From NCBI GenBank assembly GCA_942159475.1, contig OW804102.1:23068684-23132683 (forward strand): a stretch of DNA of 64,000 nucleotides, given 5' to 3'. This document shows, piece by piece, positions 10,457-21,720 of the stretch. A program made the position numbers and the translations under genes. The notes beneath the pieces are model-generated. The model worked only from the letters and a program-made list of their open reading frames with translations, was not told the DNA's origin and searched no databases. How positions within the stretch are numbered: the first letter of the stretch is position 1; every line of letters starts with the position of its first letter. Source of the DNA: Sthenelais limicola. Taxonomy: Eukaryota; Annelida; Polychaeta; Phyllodocida; Sigalionidae.

Positions 10457-13400
10457 ATGGAAGAATATGAAAGGTGCTCGTTATGTAGGATAAGTCATCG
10501 GAAATGGAAGCGCCACGTGTATTCGAAGGGACACCGCCAAGTTCTACAAAATGTTCTGACCAAGTTTTCAAAAAAGGTAATAGTTTTGTGTGTTTTTCAC
10601 ATTGAAATCCTGATTCTGAGCGATAATATAATGTTTTCTCCTTCTGTCTTAGACTCTCATTCGATCTGTCACTGCCAGTCTTCCTATCAATTTCAACTCA
10701 ATGGAAAGCTCCTTTAGTTGCAGATTAGGCATCCCCATTGTTATAGACTAGTATCACTAGATCTATTAGACGATCTATTTTTAGATTTAGTCTATCTGGG
10801 TTAAAATTAAATTGATCTTTACTTTCAATAAAAGTTTCAAGTTTTAGCCTAGCCTAGGGCTAGGCCCAGTCGTTGAAGTTTAAATTAAATTAATCCTTCA
10901 CACTATCACCTATAGGCCTAGCTACACCTGTTGCAGTGTTGAAATATATCCTAAATGTTGATGATTCCTCTTGGTTTTCATTCCTCCCTTATTTTAATCC
11001 AGTCTGTGGCAGCCAAGAAATTGATGAAAAATCCACTTGTCCACGATGCACATTGGGAAGCAGGAGCAAAGCACTGGTGCTACTTCTGTGTCGTGGAAGT
11101 AGCGAGACATGAAGTGAGGGAGAACGGCATTGCTGTGGAGTCTGCTGGGTTCATCAAGCATTTGGCGAGGTGAGTGTGAAATCTATAATGCCACTGGGTT
11201 AAACTCTATTGTTGTCTCTGTCATATAATGCTAGGTTGGCTTGTCTACTTCTATTATTGTGTCTTTCATATATAAATGCCAGTTTGTCTAACTGTAAGGG
11301 AGTAGTCACAGGTTGTACTTTCAAATGGCTTCACACCTTTTTAAGTCTGGGTATATGCAATAGCAAACTGATATATTGACTGATGTTTTTGTATACATTG
11401 GGTATTGCTGTGCAGGACATATGTTGAAATCAGTAAAATATTTGTTTAATAATCAGTTGAACGCGAGTCAGTTGAATTAGAATAAAGTTACTTGTGAAGA
11501 GAAAAGTTTAGGGCCTTTATTTATTTGGTGAAGATGAGCCGTACGTTTTATAACGCCCTGACCCTTATACCATTATACCAATACATTCAATATATCTATT
11601 GTTTCTTTATTCAACAGCGGTGGCCACAAGCAAAAATTGATTGCATTCTGGAGGGAACATCGATTGGATAAAGACAAACAGAAATTTTATTTTGTTGATC
11701 CTACGAAGCTTGAGAAGTGAGTATATTAGCGCGTTGCAAACTAAACAAAGTGAATGAGAACGTCAAGCATGAAAATGCACCGGGATCTAAAGGGATGGCA
11801 TCGAAACTCGAGGCTCTGTATTTTCATAATTCTGAGTGTTGTTTTTAACTGTAAAGTTAAAAAAATGTTCAAGATTTGTCGACAGTGATATTTGTGTGGC
11901 GTTTTAGGCTATGACAACACTGTTAAAATAATTTTACAGGGTTTCAGGCTAGTATGACTACACTGTTAAAATAATTGGCGTTTATATTAGAACATTTCAT
12001 ATACCGTGCTGTAAGTATTTGTTTCATGGTAGGGTTGGAAAAGTCCCGCGGCCCGGTTGTCCGCACCACCCATGTCAGCCCTGCGGACAACCAAAACTGA
12101 ATATATGGGCGTCCGCCGGACAACCATGTTTATCTACCTTGGCTTTAGTGTGAGCGGATAACCACATATTTTGTGATATAATATTATATGTCGGACAACC
12201 TTATTTTGAAAAGTGGTTGTCCTCTGTTGAATGGATTTTTCCAACCCTGCATGGAATAGAAAAAACAAATTAACACTTAATTATAATTATAGACAATTGC
12301 TTTTTCACAGGTTTGAAGAACTGGTTGGTGAAGCGTCAAAGAAATTTATCACTGAAAGAGAGATGAAGAGAAAAACGGTACTTGTCTGATATTTTATTTA
12401 ATCAGAAAAAGTAATTTTACGGAGCTGCAAAGAATTTATTCAGTTATTAATAATGCATGTTTTTATCTGAAACATACACGGGTATAGTGGAGCGGCCTAT
12501 TCCGTTTGGTTTCACGTCACTTGTGTTAACCTTGGAGATGTTGCACCCATTCACGACTGAATTGTTAGAAACAATGAAGCATCCAATCCAATCATAGACC
12601 ATTGCAGCGGAAAATGAATATATCATAAACTTAGGGGCTTTTCTGGTCAACGCATTAATAGACAAATTTCATTGTAGATGCGGGGCTTACCGCCATGCTC
12701 TTTTCTTCCCAAAGTAACCGAATAATGAATTTATATGGAGTTGAACGTTTTGAAATTAAATTTCCTAGTATCTGTGTGTATACATAGAGGTGACATTTTT
12801 TATCAAATTTTCAGGAGGCTGCAAAGATAGATCGTCTTATTCAACAACGCCTGCGTCTAGTCGATCACCACCGGAGGAACATGATGGTTGGTTGAATCTG
12901 CTTGAAACCGTGATTGGTCAACAGTATCCACACCATTATAATATAATATTTTATTTTCTAACACTATCTGGATTCATATGCATCCTCCCACAACAGGACG
13001 TCCTTCATTTCACCTTTCTTAGTGAGACTAGATATGGAGATTCTCGCCCTGGCTTGGGAGGATGGAAATATATATCAAACGCGTAAAATGTTTATTCAAA
13101 ACCGTGTTTATACATGGGACTTTAATATGACAATGAAGAAGAATTTCTATATTTTCATTGTGCTGACTCATCCCCTAGTTAGAATATATATATGTATGTG
13201 GGGTGGCCGAGTGGTCTAAAGCGCTGGGTTGGTTCATTGGCATCAGTCACATGTTGTCGGTTCGAACCCGGGTCCGGCTACAATTTTACCTCCTCCCCAC
13301 AGGTACTAGAGGAAGACCACCATTGAGGTGACCTAGTCCTCTTTAAAAATGTGAAAAAAATTTTATAACACTTAATTGTATTCGATTGTACAAAGGAAGT

Positions 13401-16400
13401 GTTTGCATTTGAGTTCTTATTACTTCGGGTGAACACAATTGCCATGGCAATTGTGTTCACTGAAGTATACTATGTAAAGATGAAATTTTGCTGTCTGCCT
13501 CTTTCATTTTGCTTATTCAAATTCGAGGTGTCGCATAATCCTCAACAGGTTAAAACTGTCCTTGTTGATTTTTTGTCTAGCTTCATAAGGCTTTCTTCCT
13601 ATTCTTGCAAGAATTAATTAGCGCAGAGTCAATAAGAAGTGTGACAATTATTTAAGGGCCATGAAGTTCATTTCAGGATATAGTGCCCTGAGAAAACTAT
13701 CGGAGAAATTGCTATCTCACAAAAGGAAGATAATTCCACAAAAGCTAATCATGATTCCAGTATTTATAGGTCGCATAACCTATGAGGAAAATGAGCCCAG
13801 TGCGTTCATGTTATGATATTACTAGTACAAATGATATATTAGGATAGCCAATATATTTCATCTCGTGTGACAAACAATGCTGTATAATCCTTGCATAAGC
13901 TGCAGCTTCCTTACAATAACTTTACCCAATTCACTTATTTTGTTCCTAAGATGAACCGCCATAACGGGTTTTCATTAATTCTCCACGGATATTTCTTTTT
14001 CCTTAAAGGATTATTAATTAACCAAGTGAGACTGTCGTTTCCATAGGTCCTAACCCTTATTTTGATACTCGCCTCAGATTTACTTACAGCTGAAGCTATC
14101 CAGCCTCTAAGTGTAATTGACTTGTAATTGTTTCTGCTCATCATCATCATTATTATTATGTGCTAGTGAATTGATCACAGAATAAAATACATAGAGAGAA
14201 TGGAACGAGGTGCTCGTAATTCAATATTTATTTATCGATATTCCAGAGGAATTGAGTCCAATATATATTCTATTTCTAGCACCTCGTTCCAATCACTATT
14301 TGTTATAATGCCCTTAGCAAAGAATAATATTATTTTTGAATCTGAATCACCATCAAGTACCTAAAAGGCAAAGGAAAAACAAATTAGAAACCAATTTGTA
14401 TTGCATCCCCTTTTATTGCACCCTCATACAACATGGGCATATAATACAATGTAATGTAACCAGCCAGAGATATTCATACATTAGTATGAATAGCTCTGGT
14501 ACAGCTGATGTTTCTCACTGTTGTTCAAAATTCCTGAATCTTCACCAGTCCCAGATATCTAATGCAGCGCTTAGTTCAGATGCGTACGGCCAGGTGGCAG
14601 GAGAGTCGACCCACCAGGTGGCCATGAGAACAGTGGATGCCAGATCTAATAGTCTTACATTCGTGACGCCCAAGGTAAAACTCTTTTTTTTTTTTTGTAT
14701 ATAATGGAAAAGGTCCCATGGATACTTGGATCGAACCCCATAAGCAGCTTTTAATACATTTGTCCATATGCTGTTATCTGAAATGAGAAAAAATAGAAAA
14801 AGAATACCCCCGTCAAAAAAATGTCATTCCTTGTACTCATATATTTTATGTCTTCAGTTAAAAATAGAACTGTAAAAATGAACTATTCGTGTCCAAGCGA
14901 GGTTTACTGAATAAATCAGGACCTATAAGCATTAATCTATATTTTTCAAACAATATATTGTTTATTTCAAGTTGATATATTAACGCATCAAAGTGTTGGG
15001 TGGGTATATGATATGCCCCTGTAACTGACATCGTTTTAGTTACCATTTAGTTACCAGTCATCCCTCATTCATGCAGCATTTCCGAAGAAATTGACTTGCA
15101 TCGTTGCAACCTATGACTATTAATATGAGTTGGCCTAATGACTGAGTCTTAACCATTAGAGACTTCTTTATTTCTTGACAGGTTTTTGACAAGGAGGTTG
15201 GGAACATTCATTTAGGTAGTGTGCCTCCCTGGTTGAGGGACGAACCCTCTGATAATAGATCAGCCGGCATCATCGGACCAACAGAAGAGGACCTCAAGAA
15301 ACACAGTCAGTAAAGATTTATCTCTTGTCAACAGTTGAAATAATTTTGCAGCGGTGCATCTTTCTTTTTGCCCATAGGCATGAAGCGCGATTAGAATAAA
15401 ATCACTTGTACTGGTGAGACTGTGATAAAATTCCCGAATAAATAAAAGTTGTTTTATATAGTGATAACAGGAAACTAGCATTTATTAAAACCTTGTATAA
15501 ACAACATCAATTGTTTCTTATATTTTCGCAACTGAAAAAAAAACTTACTGGCACTGTTAGTGCACATTTCGAACATATTATGTGTTAACACACTTTCGAC
15601 ATGTAGTAAATATAAACAGCAACCGATACTCGAACCCCCATTGTCCGTAAAGAAGAACGTTTATTACGGTCATTAAACGTCATTAAATTTGCTTTTGAGT
15701 CCTTGAAACGTATTCGTAAGCGTATCTGCCAAAATATATGCTCCACAAAGTATATTTATTCAGTTCAAATGCACGAGAAGGCATCATATAGTTTCAAAAT
15801 TTTGTTTAAAAAACATAACCTTATTTTGAGCTTTAAAGACGTCTTATATTTCAGTCTCCCTAGCCTGTCTATCGCCCTTGATGATGCCCAAATAAGTGTC
15901 ACTAGGCGTTAAGCAACCAACCTCTCTCACTCAGAGGAATTGTGCCTAATATAAATGTCTATTCATTTCCGTAGAGGAGAACGAAAAGAAGAAGAAACTG
16001 CCGGCTAATCGAGTGGGAGCCAAGTTTGATCGCACGGGTGGCGCCAGCGAAACGTGGATGCCATCGTTTGGTCAAGTTTGGAGCCACCAGAGGAGAGCCC
16101 ATGGCCAGTATGTGTCCTTTTTTTTATTCAACATTTTTATACAGCAAGACATGACTATTTGTCAAGACCAAAGCTCACAGGATCTATAATGATATTCTGC
16201 CTGCCGCTGTGTCTTGGGTGGTTTTAACTATCTAGGTGCATGACTATATAAGGAGAAGGGCAAACCAGCCCGAAAGCTTGTGGAATAAAATCATTAAAAC
16301 CATAACACAAGGGTTTTATTTCCAACCTCACATCAGTTCAACTACCAATAACCACCGGACCCCTTGGTATAAATACGATATTTACCCACCTCGATACATT

Positions 16401-19248
16401 ATATAAGGAGCTAATAGGAGCTAATAAGATAGAAATGATTATATATACATACACCAGTTGTCTGGTGTTAGTATGTGTCCTTGACATGTCTCCTTTTACT
16501 GGAGAAAAAAAAGGTTTCAGTTGCCATTGGGAATATGTACAGGGTTCCCTTAAAAGTCACTAAATTTAGTCCTTACAATTGTAGAGATCTAATTTCCCCA
16601 TCACCTTCATGAACAGGATTTTCATGTCCAACTGCAGATGTCTTTTACTTTACGTACTGGGTTAGTTCAAAGATTATAGTACGTTTCATCAAGAAATTAT
16701 TCAAAAAGTTAGCTATAGTGATTTTTTAATCAAAACAACATAATATTTCAGAAGGATGAGTTTTCCCCCGAAATTACTGGTTAATATTTTTTAAACCTAC
16801 TATAATCTTTGGTTAGTTTCAGTTTCAGTTTAGGCAGTATGTATAATCCAAGGTACAATCTACATTGTATTTTTTTTTTCACGGGGGAAGGTGGTTGAGA
16901 TTCAATCATCTGTATACACTCTACATTGTAGGCAGGCAGCGTTGGCTCCCACGCTTGACTGACTGTCATTGTATAATTGGTTGCGTTACAATCATAATTA
17001 TTAATAATCATTGGAATGTTTAGTTAGAAAGTATGTCCGTCGTTTTTTCTTATTCCTCAGCTTCTACCCATCACAATAACGAAATGAAAACAGATTCTGA
17101 AAGGGGAGAGTCGAATATATAACACCTGCCAGTTTCATAATTCTGTAAAGGTTTCATCCTTTTAATTGAGTTGATCGCACATGGCCCAAAAGTTACAGCG
17201 AAGAATTAGGCAGTAGGTACTTGACTTGTACAAAAACTCGAATAATCGAGCTGCCGCATTTAATAAGTGAGTAATTTGTGTCCCTTGTTTTTATAGATTT
17301 TGCTCTGTACCATAAGTCCCATAAGTTCCATGCGATCAAGATACAAGATGGCGCACACGCAAGTCCCCTATTGCCTTGCAATTGCGTTGAATCTTCCCAA
17401 AACTGTCCCTTCCCCGCCTCTGTTGCTTTCCGCCCTATATATTTGGCCATGTCTTTATATGAGTTTAACTGTTAATCGAGCTATTAGTAGAGCGTAAAGC
17501 AACTACCCTAAACAAATACAACCATACATAAACGTCTGAAATATCGGTCAAAATACCCTAATTTATATGGTAATCCCCATACACCTGACTTATTCTCAGT
17601 GGGGAGAGACATTGAGAGTGTCATTGGCCATCATAGAGCGAGTTCTCCATCTACATGATCACTGATCCATTTTCTCTTACTTTGGCCATCTCTGGTGTAT
17701 TGAATATCCAGGGAAATATATAATTTACGTCGTAACTATAGACTTTCGTACACATCAATTTGACAAGAATCATAATTCAAACCGGTAGCTCAGACACAAT
17801 TTCGAATCTTCCCTTTAGATGTTGTTTAATCATAATGCTTTTCAAATCCTTACTATGTATATTTTTCATCTTTTTCGTGTTCAATAAAAGTCTTAACTTC
17901 AAATAAAAAAGATGAAAGATGTTTATCGCTCTATTTTCGTGGATCTTAATTTGTTTTGACGGAGAATCCTCACCTGTTTTTATGTTAACGTTTTAGAGAT
18001 TATGGTTTTATAAAGACTTCAATTAATTCTTTTTCCTTGCACATACCTGCACAAGCAGAGGTTTTCTTTTAAATGGTGTGTAATTACATGGGCAGAAGTG
18101 GCGCACTGTGTTACCAAGTGTATACATTTTTTTTGCTGAAATTGCCTTTGTAATTATACTGTAAACATATTAATGTTCGCCCAGTATTTATTTTCGCGCA
18201 TCCACCTGTGCGCGTGAAAATGAATCCTGCGTGAAAGGTATAAGTATTGCATAAACAAGGTGTGAAACTTCCTTGCTGCGTGAATTTAAATCCACGCGAA
18301 AAGGTGTCAAAGTACTTAGTGCGCGAAAATTGATCTGCGCGAAAATAACTACGTTTACAGTAATTATATGTACAAGTTTCCTATTCGCATTTCAGAAAAA
18401 AGTTCATGCGTGAGTTGTCTAAGAACAAGCGGATGCCTTCCCACACAGTCACGTCTACATGGAGAATGCCAGTTGAAGCCTATGTGAAAAAGTTGCCTCA
18501 GCCCCAGTACATGTCTGGTGGATCAGGAGAATCGACCCAAACAAGGACAGCTGAAGGTCCCCCCAGAGACATGGAGTCGAGTAGGTCTGATCCACCCACT
18601 GAACCTCATCAGCTCGGTTACAGTATCAAGGACAGCATTGCTAAGGCTGTCCTTGGCAATATAAATGTAGTTCCCGAAGCAACATCTTATTCTAATACAA
18701 TTGACAGTAATTCTTTCACTCCTCAAGCCCCTGATAGCGGAATAGATACTTGGTCAGTGCATTCTAAAGGCTTGCACACTCGATGCACTTACGGTAATTC
18801 TATGCAAGGGCATAGATCTGAAAGTCATAGCTGGAGTAACGACCCAGAGCGCTGGACACAGTCTGGTTGTTCGCCTAAGTGGAATAGCGAAAGAGGCGAC
18901 CAAAACAGTTCGCATTATGCTCCAGTGCATATGGGTGATTACAATGCGGATTTCTACTCTCAGCCTAAAAACAACTTAAATAGACATGGGGCACACGGAG
19001 ATAATGCCCAGTCCGTTGTTCCCAATTCTTTTAAAGGAGATAATCTGGGTTCATCCAGGGTAATGGCCGCTTACCAAGGGAGGGAGGGATTTGGTAACAT
19101 TGCCATGAACTCTAAACCGTATTCTAGACACTATTCCAAGGGCGATGTGACCTCTCTTCATTCACAAAGTTTGAATGGTGGTCATTCTCGTGATGGGAAC
19201 CAGCCAAAATTGAAGAGGATAAAGATTGCTTCATCCTTATTGAAATAA
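10457..19248 (+). CDS. CENATAC: CENATAC (CCDC84), minor-spliceosome AT-AC splicing factor
   Basis: Known vertebrate CENATAC is a nuclear minor-spliceosome subunit needed for AT-AC introns. Nine exons: 10457-10576, 11003-11169, 11618-11716, 12311-12377, 12815-12886, 14549-14674, 15182-15305, 15975-16107, 18396-19248. Phases agree and give 586 codons plus TAA. Two zinc fingers are visible: C7, C10, H20, H26 in CSLC...HVYSKGH, and C66, C69, H93, H99 in CYFC...HLASGGH. Exon 5 is a charged coiled-coil-like helix. Exon 7 has GNIHLGSVPPWL. Exon 8 has LPANRVGAKFD and WMPSFGQVW, the conserved C-terminal motifs. The vertebrate protein is about 330 residues; here the last exon adds about 270 Ser/Asn/His/Gln-rich residues without a recognised domain. 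The exon 5 donor (GTTGGT) is weak but forced by phase and an in-frame stop. An upstream in-frame Met at 10310 exists; I prefer 10457 because it matches the family N-terminus. Confidence 0.93.
13199..13380 (+). mobile_element. tRNA-derived SINE fragment
   Basis: An A-box-like TGGCCGAGTGG (13204) and a B-box GGTTCGAACCC (13259) are spaced as in a Leu/Ser-type tRNA. The 5' GGGTGGC has no complementary acceptor strand after the B-box, so this is not a working tRNA gene. A non-tRNA body and an A/T-rich end follow. The 3' limit is approximate. Confidence 0.55.
13429..13460. repeat. Perfect 32-bp palindrome
   Basis: Sixteen-base arms (GTGAACACAATTGCCA and its complement) meet at CCATGG with no loop. 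Outside them, TACTTC and GAAGTA extend the symmetry with one or two mismatches. It can form a cruciform in DNA or a hairpin in the intron RNA. Confidence 0.9.
16108..18395 (+). other. CENATAC intron 8
   Basis: A 2.3-kb intron. The only structured element I see is the MITE at 18157-18362, near the acceptor. The rest is AT-rich with no supported gene. The overlapping short frames at 17193-17497 lie on both strands and look like chance openings. Confidence 0.55.
18157..18362. mobile_element. MITE with TACTGTAAAC termini, copy 1
   Basis: Begins TACTGTAAAC and ends GTTTACAGTA (perfect 10-bp inverted termini), with CGCG-rich words repeated inside (GCGCGAAAAT, CGCGTGAAAAT). AATTAT flanks ACTG and CAGT on both sides and may be the target duplication. 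A second copy lies at 53403-53587. Too short to encode a transposase. Confidence 0.75.
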
Positions 19249-19256
19249 ATAATAAA
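19244..19256 (+). promoter_or_regulatory. CENATAC polyadenylation signals at the stop codon
   Basis: AATAAA at 19244-19249 contains the TAA stop (19246-19248), and a second AATAAA starts at 19251. T-rich sequence follows at 19260-19285. This predicts a 3' UTR of only tens of bases. Confidence 0.6.
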
Positions 19257-19323
19257 ATATGTTTTATACTTCTGTCTTTATTATTTCTTGGAAATATAAG
19301 TACATGTACCATTATGTTATGCC

Positions 19324-19499
19324 ATTTACTCTTGCTAATTTATCGGCCTTTGCCTCCCGATTCGAATCTTTTTAATGCCATACAGGGAAACATATTTTCC
19401 AGTTAGGTAATATTTACTCTTGCTATCAATTGGTCTTTGCCTTCCGACCCGAATCTTTTTGATGTTATACAAGGAAACCAATTTTCCAGCTGAGGTAGA
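19324..19499. repeat. 88-bp tandem duplication
   Basis: Two diverged head-to-tail copies (19324-19411 and 19412-19499), each starting ATTTACTCTTGCT and sharing CGAATCTTTTT and ATTTTCCAG. They lie just after CENATAC. Confidence 0.75.
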
Positions 19500-20666
19500 C
19501 AAAAAACGCTTGACATATCTGTCTTGCACTCTTACATAATTTCTTCCGTTTCGGAGCAGAGCAGTAAATAATGACCATAAATCACTTTTTTTCTTCTTTT
19601 TGCTAGGTGGTTAAAGTAATTAAATATATATATTAATTGTAACTCGATTCATTTTGAAGAAGGGTTTCAAAACCAAAATTAGGGCATTAGTTTCGATCAG
19701 TTAAAGCTATAAGAAGTCCAAATGGGACAGAAGGAACACAAAGGGAAGGGCGGTTTTCAACCCCAACTCCTACCCAAGATAGTACTCTCAGAAGTAGTTT
19801 AGCAGGGAAATCCGTAGCTTAATTATCATGTGGTATTTTCAGGGACTGTATGGTCTCCGCGGGGACGGCGAAAGCCTTGAATTAGGAAAAAATAAATTCA
19901 AAGCCTGGAAAATGCTTAATGGTCATTTAGGTTGAAAGGCATGGAAAATCATTTCATGGGCTTTGAACTATGATCAATAACTACAACCCCCTGGTACGTC
20001 ATTAAGGTTCTGATAATTCACTGAAATGGGCATGGACAGGCCACACAAAACCTGGCATTTCTTCTGGCCAAAAGCGCCTGCACTTTCTTTTTTTAGGATT
20101 TTATTTATACTTGGGATACAGGATCCCCGAATTGGAATTTTCAACAGCCCCAAGTCTCGCATTATAAACAAACATTAAATATCAGAAGTCGGTCATTAAC
20201 TTGATATACTCGTAAGGAAAGTCTTAGAAATAAAGGTCAAATACACTTGGTAATACAATTAGGTTAAGATTTATACATGGACGTAGGCCTAGATCCTTTC
20301 CGATTAGGATCGCCTACATGAAACTTAACTTAATTCAAGAGATTATAAAAGATATATATAGTGGGATTAAGAGCGTCGACCCGTTAATTAAGCTCCTTTA
20401 CGGCTTGGTATTAGTTTGGCGAAGAGTTGAGCAAGTAGCAAAATGAAACACTCGATTACTTGTCTTAAGAAATTTCGTTCGTAAAGGCAATGTCGATGTG
20501 TCGATCATAAAGAAAACATTATAAGCTATCATATAATTGTCGAGTGTCGATTCCCAGAAACAAGGCCGTGTCGATTTGTTGATTTAAGGGATCAGGAGCC
20601 CTATAATATTTAACTATGATAATGTCTATTCAACAACAAGTAGTAGGTGAGATGTGTTTACATGCT

Positions 20667-20700
20667 CCCCCCCCCCCCCCCGCAACACACACACACACAC
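20667..20700. repeat. C-run and CA microsatellite
   Basis: Fifteen C (20667-20681) followed by a CA dinucleotide run. Length may be unreliable in assembly. Confidence 0.85.
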
Positions 20701-21544
20701 TCCGTGCCCTTGTCCTTTAATCAGTGCTATTTGCCACTTCATCAGAAAAAGACATACCTTTCTACATTATGAACAAATACTATACAATTAAAAAGATATA
20801 CGCAACTTGTAATGTTATAATTAGATATATCTCATAATATATCCCTTTATTATACAAGTCTTCACTTCGCATACAAGTGCAAATTAATCCTTAGACGGAA
20901 ATGGGAATCAGGCACTCATTTTTTTAAAATTTCTTTTACGTTGACAACAAACAAGTACATAAACAACTCGAAGCAACGGACTGTCTTCATTCATCAAAAT
21001 AATTATAGATGTGGATTGTACGAGTACAAGAAGCAATTAGTATAAAGCTAATTAATTAAACCTAGTACATTTTAGAAGAAACTGATAATTAAGATAATTA
21101 TAGTAAAACTTACATAACTCTACGAATTAGCTAGGCCCCCTATAGCTGCCCACCCACGTGTGATAAACATATCATATTCACACTAAAATGGCTATAGACA
21201 TATTGGAGACCATTATTCTATTTTCGGTTCACATTTCTCATGCATGTGCGTTATCTTGCTTGCGACATACGGAGTAATGTAATTAAGTATGTCCCCAAAC
21301 TAAGATGGGGAGCAGATGACATACTGACAACCAAGAAGCACACATAGAAATCTAAGTAGACTGTACAGTTTAAAGTGGCTATGAGATCACTATTTTGATT
21401 ATATAAATATCATTTAGAAATGTGATTGTAGTATGTGTCTATGACCTGCAGGGTCATTTGTGACGAATACAAGAGCTATACAAATCTTTTCGATTATTTC
21501 ATATTTTAAAATATTGTTATCACTCTAGGCACAAAGATGAGATT

Positions 21545-21720
21545 CCATTCGTCCCTTCAAACTGAGGGAAAACCTCTCGCTCCAAACCGCAAAGTGCCAT
21601 TATAATACTTAGGACGGCTAGTCATAGCTTAGTCATGGGCCAGGAAACCCATTAGCGCTGTAGGCGTCGAATCACTGAAATACTATGCTTATCTGATTTG
21701 AGAGGCTTTGGGCGACTGTT
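21545..21720. repeat. Dispersed repeat family C, copy 1
   Basis: Contains GCTCCAAACCGCAAAGTGCC and later AGGCGTCGAATCACTGAAAT. The reverse complement of 56360-56530 shows the same words in the same order. Related sequence occurs at 37125-37205 and 50520-50640. Ends not defined. Confidence 0.6.

Larger units (their letters stand above)
12887..14548 (+). other. CENATAC intron 5
   Basis: Non-coding interval carrying the tRNA-derived SINE fragment (13199-13380) and the perfect 32-bp palindrome (13429-13460), both described separately. The short frames here are not supported as genes. Confidence 0.6.

Noticed and set aside
13201..13280. Possible tRNA-Leu or tRNA-Ser gene
   Set aside because: A- and B-boxes are present, but the 5' GGGTGGC cannot pair with the 3' side, so it is treated as a SINE head.
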